The notes below the pieces were generated by a model. That model saw only the letters and a list, made by a program, of their open reading frames with translations. It searched no databases and had not been told where the DNA came from. The translations under genes were made by a program, and so were the position numbers. 5,222 nucleotides of DNA, taken from Micromonosporaceae bacterium. Lineage in GTDB: Bacteria > Actinomycetota > Actinomycetes > Mycobacteriales > Micromonosporaceae. The first letter of the stretch is position 1. Every line of letters starts with the position of its first letter. The DNA is taken from assembly GCA_017354595.1 (NCBI GenBank), contig JAFMQQ010000264.1:1-5222 (forward strand), written 5' to 3'. Below, in pieces: positions 1-4,717 of the stretch.

Positions 1-556
1 CCTCGTAGACCCGGCGCAGGTCGGCGATGGTGAATGGTTCGTCGAGGAAGGTGGTGGCGAGGTCGGTGTACTCCAGCTTGGCGCGTGCCCGCTCGACGGC
101 GTCGGCGAGGATGCGGGAGTGGTCGAAGGCGAGCCTCGGCGCCGACTCCCCAATCAGCTCCGCGACCGGGCGGTAGCGCGCCTCCGCCGCGTCGGTACCG
201 GCGACCGGGTGCGGCAGGTCCGGGACGATCGCCAGGTAGGCGACGGAGACGACCCGCATCCTCGGGTCGCGATCGGGCGCACCGTAGCTGCCTAGTTGTT
301 CGAGGTGGGCCTGGGTGGCGAGGCCGGTCTCCTCGACCAGTTCGCGACCGGCCGCGTCGGCGAGGTCCTCGCGCGGTCTGACAAACCCGCCGGGCAGCGC
401 CCAGCGGCCACGGTACGGGTGGGCGCCGCGGCGTACCAGCAGCGCGCAGAACTGTCCCTGCTGGACGGTCAGGATCGCCACGTCGACGGTGACGGCGACG
501 GGCGGGAAGGCGCGCGGGTCGTACCCGGTGAGGAACGCGCGTTCGGTCTCGGCCAC
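1..556 (-). CDS. Nudix hydrolase with NrtR-like winged-helix C-terminus (3' end outside window)
   Basis: Predicted ADP-ribose-type Nudix hydrolase and/or ADP-ribose-responsive transcription factor; 185 residues are in the window. A complete Nudix box lies at residues 57-79: G57, E63, then REL-EE-TGL, fitting GX5EX7REUXEEXGU. After it come the segment GSYGAPDRDPRMRVVSVAYL (89-108) and the start of a winged-helix region, KLEYTDLATTFL then EPFTIADLRRVYE, typical of the NrtR group, whose wing continues past the window edge. NrtR proteins bind DNA through this tail and use the Nudix domain to sense ADP-ribose; many have lost catalysis, but this box is intact. The start is GTG at 556: no ATG lies between it and the upstream in-frame stop (606-604). 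There is no Shine-Dalgarno sequence, but TACGAT (568-563) lies just upstream, so a leaderless start is likely. It diverges from the NADAR and macrodomain genes, which also handle ADP-ribose. Family certain; enzyme versus repressor is inference. Confidence 0.9.
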   Translation of the reverse strand, partial: MAETERAFLTGYDPRAFPPVAVTVDVAILTVQQGQFCALLVRRGAHPYRGRWALPGGFVRPREDLADAAGRELVEETGLATQAHLEQLGSYGAPDRDPRMRVVSVAYLAIVPDLPHPVAGTDAAEARYRPVAELIGESAPRLAFDHSRILADAVERARAKLEYTDLATTFLDEPFTIADLRRVYE

Positions 557-603
557 CCGGTCATCGTACTCATAACTAGTTGCTTCGTAACTCAGACTGA
601 GTC
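557..603. promoter_or_regulatory. Divergent promoter/operator region rich in AACT/AGTT inverted repeats
   Basis: This 47-base gap between the divergent Nudix and NADAR genes is much more AT-rich than its surroundings. It holds AACTAGTT (574-581, perfect palindrome), AGTT-N7-AACT (578-592) and ACTCAG-A-CTGAGT (590-602, perfect 13-base inverted repeat ending two bases before the NADAR ATG). It also has two GT-N7-AC cores at 566-576 and 587-597, with starts 21 bases apart; this core is, as I recall, described for NrtR sites. The neighbouring Nudix-winged-helix protein is the obvious candidate binder. The repeats are seen directly; their role as an operator is inferred. Confidence 0.5.
563..568 (-). 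promoter_or_regulatory. Putative -10 box for a leaderless Nudix-regulator transcript
   Basis: The minus strand reads TACGAT here, matching the TANNNT pattern of actinobacterial -10 boxes. Six bases separate it from the GTG start at 556, so transcription would begin at or very near the start codon, explaining the missing ribosome binding site. No clear -35 box is visible; the expected position falls within the AGTT-N7-AACT repeat, consistent with repression. Motif match only. Confidence 0.33.
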
Positions 604-1185
604 ATGCTGGGCGGCATGTCTGTGACGCCCGAGCAGCGCACGCCCGAGCAGCGCTATGCCGAGCTCTGCGCCGCCGAGGCGGCCGGTGAGCCGTTCGAGC
701 TGATGCTGTTCTGGGGGCACAAGCCGAACCGGGACGGCGGCGTCGGTACCGGGTGCCTGAGCCAGTGGTGGCCGGCGGAGTTCACTGTGGACGGTGTGGC
801 GTACCCGACGGCGGAGCACTGGATGATGGCGGGCAAGGCGCGCCTGTTCAACGATCCGGACGGGCTGGCCGCGGTACTGTCCGCGAGGAGTCCGGGCGCG
901 GCGAAGGCGGCCGGGCGCAAGGTGCGCGGCTTCGACGAGCAGATCTGGGTGGCGCAGCGGTACCAGCTCGTGGTCGCCGGCAACCTGGCGAAGTTCGGCC
1001 AGCACGCCGAGCTGGCCGGGTTCCTCCGCGCGACCGGTGCCAGGGTGCTGGTGGAGGCGAGCCCGTACGACCGGATCTGGGGTATCGGCATGGCCGCGAC
1101 CAACCCGGACGCCGCTTCGCCGTCGGCCTGGCGTGGCTTGAACCTGCTGGGTTTCGCCCTGATGGAGGTGCGGGAGCGGCTGTGA
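604..1185 (+). CDS. NADAR-domain protein (YbiA-like predicted ADP-ribose glycosidase)
   Basis: A 193-residue NADAR/YbiA-family protein. The family was predicted to act on NAD/ADP-ribose derivatives, and members have been reported to remove ADP-ribose from modified guanine in DNA; others (YbiA type) cleave riboflavin-pathway intermediates. Visible family motifs are FWGHKP (36-41), LSQWWPAEF (52-60), the signature AEHWMMAGKARLF (70-82), DRIWGIGMA (156-164) and WRGLNLLGFALMEVR (176-190). The domain fills nearly the whole protein and looks intact. The start is ATG 604; ATG 616 is an alternative and neither has a strong ribosome binding site. A palindrome ends two bases upstream of 604. The N-terminus holds a doubled TPEQR (residues 8-17) from a 15-base tandem repeat. 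The stop overlaps the macrodomain start by 4 bases (GTGA), so the two are probably co-translated. The partner and the divergent Nudix gene favour an ADP-ribose substrate over riboflavin. Family certain, substrate inferred. Confidence 0.93.
   Translation: MLGGMSVTPEQRTPEQRYAELCAAEAAGEPFELMLFWGHKPNRDGGVGTGCLSQWWPAEFTVDGVAYPTAEHWMMAGKARLFNDPDGLAAVLSARSPGAAKAAGRKVRGFDEQIWVAQRYQLVVAGNLAKFGQHAELAGFLRATGARVLVEASPYDRIWGIGMAATNPDAASPSAWRGLNLLGFALMEVRERL
625..654 (+). repeat. Perfect 15-base tandem duplication (two copies) in the NADAR N-terminus
   Basis: ACGCCCGAGCAGCGC occurs twice head to tail, at 625-639 and 640-654, encoding TPEQR twice. The unit is a multiple of three, so the frame is kept. It lies before the conserved NADAR core and probably has little effect on the fold. 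Confidence 0.9.
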
Positions 1186-1991
1186 GCCTGCGAAGTATCG
1201 CCGAGGAGACGGTCGAGATCGCGCGGCAGGGCGGGTACCGGACCGCGGCGGGGCACTGGGTGGACATCTCGGCCGCGGTGGCCGGCGCGGTCGCGGGCAC
1301 CCGGCTCTACCTGCCCGACGAGGCGCTGCCGGTCGTGCCGGCCGCGGTCCGCGCGTCCGGGCCGGTGGTCGAGGTGACCAGCGAGTCCACATTGGACGCC
1401 GGCCGCCGGCTCGGCGAGGGGTGTGCCGCACTGGTCTTCGCCTCCGCCCGCAACCCGGGCGGCGGATTCCTTGGCGGCGCCAAGGCGCAGGAGGAGGCGA
1501 TCGCACGCAGCTCGGCGCTGTACGCCTGCCAGACAACGGTGCCCGAGTACTACGAGCACCACCGGTCGGTACGCGACCTGCGCTACAGCGACCGGGTCAT
1601 CTACGCGCCGGCGGTACCGGTGTTCCGGGACAACCAGTTGCGGCTGCTCGACCAGCCGTACCGGATCGGTATGCTGGTCGCGGCGGCGCCGAACCTGGGC
1701 GCGATCCTGCGCAACCGGCCGGAGCTGGCCGGTACGGTACCCGCGGTGCTGCGCGCCCGGGCGGTACGGGTGCTGCGGGTGGCGGCGGCGCACGGCCACC
1801 GGCAACTCGCGCTCGGTGCCTGGGGTTGTGGCGCCTTCCGCAACGACCCGGTGCTGGTGGCCGAGGTGTTCGCGGCCGCGCTGCGCGAGGTGGACGCGTT
1901 CGACCGGGTGGTCTTCGCCGTGCTTGACCGCCGGCCCGGCGCACCGGCCCGGACCGCATTCGCAGCGCACTTCGGTGCCGGCGTGCACTAA
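1182..1991 (+). CDS. TIGR02452-family macrodomain protein, PARG-like ADP-ribose hydrolase
   Basis: A 269-residue protein of the TIGR02452 family, which has a PARG-type macrodomain preceded by a short helical N-terminal region. Such proteins are predicted, and some shown, to hydrolyse ADP-ribose linkages. The PARG catalytic signature GGG-X6-8-QEE is complete: GGG at 93-95, seven residues, then QEE at 103-105, within RNPGGGFLGGAKAQEEAIAR. The second glutamate, E105, should be the catalytic acid. The second macrodomain loop is GAWGCGAFRNDP (212-223), expected to hold the diphosphate. The N-terminus (IAEETVEIARQGGY) is typical of the family and length is normal. Start GTG 1182 overlaps the NADAR stop (GTGA); GGGAG (1172-1176) lies five bases upstream. 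Coupling to NADAR suggests the two enzymes act on the same or successive ADP-ribosylated substrates. No ADP-ribosyltransferase is in the window, so the target is unknown. Confidence 0.93.
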   Translation: MSLRSIAEETVEIARQGGYRTAAGHWVDISAAVAGAVAGTRLYLPDEALPVVPAAVRASGPVVEVTSESTLDAGRRLGEGCAALVFASARNPGGGFLGGAKAQEEAIARSSALYACQTTVPEYYEHHRSVRDLRYSDRVIYAPAVPVFRDNQLRLLDQPYRIGMLVAAAPNLGAILRNRPELAGTVPAVLRARAVRVLRVAAAHGHRQLALGAWGCGAFRNDPVLVAEVFAAALREVDAFDRVVFAVLDRRPGAPARTAFAAHFGAGVH

Positions 1992-2088
1992 CGTTTGCTC
2001 TCGCGGGCGGATCCGTGGCGGGCGATCAGTTCGAGACGGTCCGCTCGTCTACCTACTAAAGACCACCCGACCCGAAGGGAGCACCGCG
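1992..2088. other. Intergenic spacer before the RibD-C-like gene
   Basis: This 97-base gap separates the macrodomain gene from the next plus-strand gene. No convincing stem-loop terminator is visible. TACTAA (2054-2059) with TTCGAG (2030-2035, 18 bases apart) could be a weak promoter but matches consensus poorly. The length and the fresh ribosome binding site suggest a separate transcript. Confidence 0.4.
2075..2081 (+). promoter_or_regulatory. Ribosome binding site fixing the start of the RibD-C-like gene
   Basis: AAGGGAG lies seven bases before ATG 2089. The reading frame is open far upstream (back to about 1423, inside the macrodomain gene), so this site is the main evidence for choosing 2089. 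Confidence 0.8.
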
Positions 2089-2703
2089 ATGGCGAAGGTC
2101 ATCTCCACCCTGTTCATTTCGGCTGACAGTATCGCCGAGATCGATCCCGACTGGCACTTCCCGTACTACGACGGGAACATGGCCCGCGCCGTTACCGAGG
2201 ACTATGACACCAGTGACGTCCTGCTCATCGGCCGGGTGACCTACGACAGCTTTGCCGGAGCCTGGCCCGACCGGGAGTCTGCCGGCGGCCCCGACGCATC
2301 CTTTGCCAAGCAACTCGGCGACATGCGCAAGGTGGTGGTATCGCGCCAGCCGCTGGAGTTCTCCTGGCGCAACTCCGAGCTGATCCAGGGCGAACTCGTC
2401 GATGCCGTCAGCGCCTTGAAGGCCGACCCGGGTGTCAGCGGCATCCTCATCCCCGGCTCGATCTCGGTGCTGCAGCAACTGCTCGCCGCGGGACTTGTCG
2501 ACGAGCTGCGGCTGCTGGTGCATCCGGTTGCGGCGCGCAAGGGGCGGCGGCTGTTCGACGACGGCGACGCGCCGTACCACCTGAAGGTGGTGGCGACCGA
2601 GACGTTCCCGACCGGCGTTATCCGGGTGATCTACTCGCCCACCACGCCGCCCGCCAAGACCGGCCTCGACGAGGCCAGGGAGCGTTTGTCCGAAGTGGAG
2701 TAG
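2089..2703 (+). CDS. RibD C-terminal domain / dihydrofolate reductase-like protein
   Basis: A 204-residue single-domain protein of the RibD-C/DHFR-like superfamily, common in actinobacteria and related to Bacillus YyaP/YwjB. The fold binds NADPH, but physiological substrates of these stand-alone members are mostly unknown. Visible features are the opening strand KVISTLFISADSIAE (3-17), GRVTYDSFAGAWP (48-60; the GR-TY-FW pattern), VVVSRQ after a basic stretch, GILIPGS-ISVLQQLL (123 onward, nucleotide-binding loop and helix) and LVDELRLLVHPVAARKGRRLF near the end, the usual closing strands of the family. A polar tail of about 25 residues (PAKTGLDEARERLSEVE) follows. The start is set by AAGGGAG seven bases upstream. 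It is transcribed alone toward the dioxygenase operon, with one base between the stop codons. No link to either flanking pathway is evident, although it could provide NADPH-dependent reduction. Family assignment firm, function unknown. Confidence 0.9.
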   Translation: MAKVISTLFISADSIAEIDPDWHFPYYDGNMARAVTEDYDTSDVLLIGRVTYDSFAGAWPDRESAGGPDASFAKQLGDMRKVVVSRQPLEFSWRNSELIQGELVDAVSALKADPGVSGILIPGSISVLQQLLAAGLVDELRLLVHPVAARKGRRLFDDGDAPYHLKVVATETFPTGVIRVIYSPTTPPAKTGLDEARERLSEVE

Positions 2704-2704
2704 T

Positions 2705-3658
2705 TCAGCCGACCGGGGGCGTGCCGTGGGTATGGAACGACTCGATCGTCTTCAACCCCCACGCCTGGCCCTTGGCCCGCTCCGCCTGGGTCCAGGTGAC
2801 CGGCGCCCAGTCCGGCGCGAGTACCAGCCGGGCACCGGCGTTGCACAGCTCGATCCGGTTGCCGCCCGGCTCGTAGACGTAGAGGAAGAAGGTCTGCTGG
2901 ATGGCGTGCTTGTGCGGGCCGGTCTCGATGTGGATCCCGTTGTCCAGCATCACATCCGCCGCGCGCAGGATGTCATCTCTGGTATCGGTGGCGAAGGCGA
3001 CGTGATGCAGCCGGCCGTTGGTACCGGTCCAGTCGTTGGTGTAGACGAGGTCGTAGGACTTGTCGCTGATGTGGTACCAGATCGCGGAGACGTTCCCGTT
3101 GTCCAGCTGGATCTGTTCGGTGAGGCGGGCACCCAGGCCGGTACGCAGGAAGTCACCGATCGCCGGAATGTCCACACCGAGATAGTTGACGTGGTCCAGC
3201 CGGCGGATGTTGGCGCCACGGCCGGGGAAGCGGTCGGCCTGGTTCTTCAGCGACGGGCCCTTGCCCGCCGGTGGCTGGAAGCGTTCGGTGTCCCAGTACA
3301 GGCCGATCTCGTGCCCGTCCGGGTCGACGCACAGGTACACGTCGCCCAGGGCCGGTTCGTCCTTGACCCAACCGCGCCCCAGCCCCAGCTTGTCCACCGC
3401 GGCGACCCGGCGGCTCAGCGCCTCCGGACTCGACGCGCGCAGGTAGGTGCGGCCGATGCCGGAGGTACCCGAGCCGGTGAGTTTGACGGTGAACTTCTCG
3501 TAGTCGTCCCACGCGTGCAGGTAGACCGAGTCGCCCTGCCGGCCGGTCTCGCTCATCCCGAGCAGGTCGACGAAGAACGAGCGCGACTGGTCCGGTACCG
3601 GGGTGAAGATCTCCACCGATCCCACGTGCGCCAAGTCGCGGAACCCGTCACTGTCCAT
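2705..3658 (-). CDS. Type I (VOC-fold) extradiol ring-cleavage dioxygenase, catechol 2,3-dioxygenase-like
   Basis: A 317-residue two-domain vicinal-oxygen-chelate dioxygenase that would open a vicinal diol aromatic ring with O2 and Fe(II) or Mn(II). The first repeat covers roughly residues 8-125 (LAHVGSVEIF to DPDGHEIGLYW), the second 150-275. The metal triad is present in the second: H156 (RLDHVNY), H219 (GRLHHVAF) and E270 (GGNRIEL). Y260, ten residues before the glutamate, and H251 (GPHKHAIQQTFF), nineteen before, fit active-site residues of the family. A long C-terminal tail, including WGLKTIESFHTHGTPP, resembles Gram-positive catechol 2,3-dioxygenases. Start ATG 3658 has AGGAGG six bases upstream. 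It is the last gene of the operon, 21 bases after the tautomerase gene, whose product acts on carboxylated ring-cleavage products; the substrate may therefore be gallate, protocatechuate or a similar carboxylated catechol rather than catechol. Family firm, substrate inferred. Confidence 0.88.
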   Translation of the reverse strand: MDSDGFRDLAHVGSVEIFTPVPDQSRSFFVDLLGMSETGRQGDSVYLHAWDDYEKFTVKLTGSGTSGIGRTYLRASSPEALSRRVAAVDKLGLGRGWVKDEPALGDVYLCVDPDGHEIGLYWDTERFQPPAGKGPSLKNQADRFPGRGANIRRLDHVNYLGVDIPAIGDFLRTGLGARLTEQIQLDNGNVSAIWYHISDKSYDLVYTNDWTGTNGRLHHVAFATDTRDDILRAADVMLDNGIHIETGPHKHAIQQTFFLYVYEPGGNRIELCNAGARLVLAPDWAPVTWTQAERAKGQAWGLKTIESFHTHGTPPVG

Positions 3659-3664
3659 GGTGGA

Positions 3665-3670
3665 CCTCCT
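3665..3670 (-). promoter_or_regulatory. Strong ribosome binding site of the dioxygenase gene
   Basis: The minus strand reads AGGAGG, a full Shine-Dalgarno core, six bases before ATG 3658. It confirms the start and suggests strong independent initiation within the operon. Confidence 0.85.
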
Positions 3671-3679
3671 GGTAGCCGG

Positions 3680-4717
3680 TCAGGATCGGGGAAAGGCGGT
3701 GCCGTCGAAGAGTTTTCGCGCGGTACGCAGCACCGCGATGCGCCCACCGACCGGCTCGGTGTCGAAGAACCCGGTCGGGTGCTCGATCCGGATCCGGCCG
3801 CCGGGGCCGGGCGCGCCGGCCACCCGGGCGGCGGGTGAATCCGGCAGGCCGACCGCAGTGGCGACGGAGACCGCGCCGAGTACCCCGATCGAGGTGTGGC
3901 AGCGGTGCGGGATGAAGGTGCGGGTGGACAGGGTGCCACCATCGCGCGGCGGCGATACCAGCGTCATCTTGGGTACCGTCTGGTCGGTCACGTCGCCCAG
4001 CCCCATCAGCTGGCCGGCGGCCAACCGGAGCCGCTCCACCCGGTCCCGCAGCTTCTGGTTCGCCTCCAGCTCTTCCGGGCTCTCGTACCCGGTGACACCG
4101 ACATCCCCGGCCGCCAGTACCACCACCGGCATGCCGTTGTCGACGCAGCCGACCTCGACGCCGTCCACTGTGTCCAGTGGTCGGCCGGTGGGCAGCAGGG
4201 CGCCGCAGACCGATCCCTCGGTGCCTTCGAAGACGATGTGTACCGGCGCCGCCGGGAACGGTACGCCGTCGATCATCGTGTCGCCGTCATAGCAAGGCAG
4301 CCCGCCCGGCGTGGCGAACCTCGCCTCGGCGAGGGCGCCGGTATTCACCATGTGGATGCGGACAGTGGTTTCTTTCGCGCCGCCCGGGATCAGCCCGCGT
4401 TCGAGCGCGTACGGGCCGACCGCGGCGAGGATGTTGCCGCACGGCTGGCCGGCGGCGACCACGGCCCGGTCCACCTGCACCTGGAGGAACAGGTAGTCCA
4501 CATCGGCGTCGGTACGCTCCGATCTGGACACAACGGCGACCTTGCTGGTCAGCGGATGCCCGCCGCCGATCCCGTCGACCTGCCGCGGGTCGGGCGAGCC
4601 GAGCAGCCGCAGCAACAGGTCGTCCCGGGCGCCCGGGTCGGCCGGCAGATCCCCGGCGAGGAAGCAGGCGCCCTTGGACGTGCCGCCGCGCATCAGCATG
4701 CACCGCACGCCGGTCAC
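3680..4717 (-). CDS. galD: 4-oxalomesaconate tautomerase (GalD-like, PrpF family)
   Basis: A 345-residue PrpF-family protein closely resembling Pseudomonas putida GalD, which converts the keto and enol forms of 4-oxalomesaconate in gallate degradation. Family motifs are CMLMRGGTSKGACFL (6-20), DGIGGGHPLTSKVAVV (48-63), a CGNI motif at 93-96 whose cysteine matches a catalytic PrpF position, GDTMIDGVPFPAAPV in the middle, DNGMPVVVLAAGDVGVTGYE, and FIPHRCHTSIGV (268-279). Length is close to GalD (about 360 from memory). Start GTG 4717 overlaps the aldolase stop by 4 bases; AAGGGGA six bases upstream supports it. The preceding gene encodes the likely pathway aldolase and the following one a ring-cleavage dioxygenase, all on one transcript. 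Other PrpF members isomerise methylaconitate, but the match to GalD and the operon argue against that here. No hydratase (GalB or LigJ type), needed between tautomerase and aldolase, is in the window. Confidence 0.86.
   Translation of the reverse strand: MTGVRCMLMRGGTSKGACFLAGDLPADPGARDDLLLRLLGSPDPRQVDGIGGGHPLTSKVAVVSRSERTDADVDYLFLQVQVDRAVVAAGQPCGNILAAVGPYALERGLIPGGAKETTVRIHMVNTGALAEARFATPGGLPCYDGDTMIDGVPFPAAPVHIVFEGTEGSVCGALLPTGRPLDTVDGVEVGCVDNGMPVVVLAAGDVGVTGYESPEELEANQKLRDRVERLRLAAGQLMGLGDVTDQTVPKMTLVSPPRDGGTLSTRTFIPHRCHTSIGVLGAVSVATAVGLPDSPAARVAGAPGPGGRIRIEHPTGFFDTEPVGGRIAVLRTARKLFDGTAFPRS

Noticed and set aside
34..625. Plus-strand open frames in the first 600 bases
   Set aside because: Low-complexity Arg/Pro/Gly translations opposite a Nudix gene with a perfect Nudix box.
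654..1988. Long minus-strand open frame (444 codons) opposite the NADAR and macrodomain genes
   Set aside because: Arg/Pro/Gly/His-rich composition with no domain motif; it lies antisense to two genes with complete family signatures and is a GC-driven shadow frame.
2002..2020. Possible terminator after the macrodomain gene around the palindrome CGGATCCG (2008-2015)
   Set aside because: The stem is only four base pairs with no loop and no T-rich tail, so it cannot form a useful hairpin.
2705..3658. Alternative reading as a glyoxalase I or small VOC resistance protein
   Set aside because: The two-repeat length, H156/H219/E270 triad, Y260 and the long conserved C-terminal tail fit extradiol dioxygenases rather than single-repeat VOC proteins.
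2726..3838. Plus-strand open frame of 370 codons opposite the dioxygenase
   Set aside because: No recognisable domain and composition typical of an antisense frame; the minus-strand dioxygenase has a full metal triad and a strong ribosome binding site.
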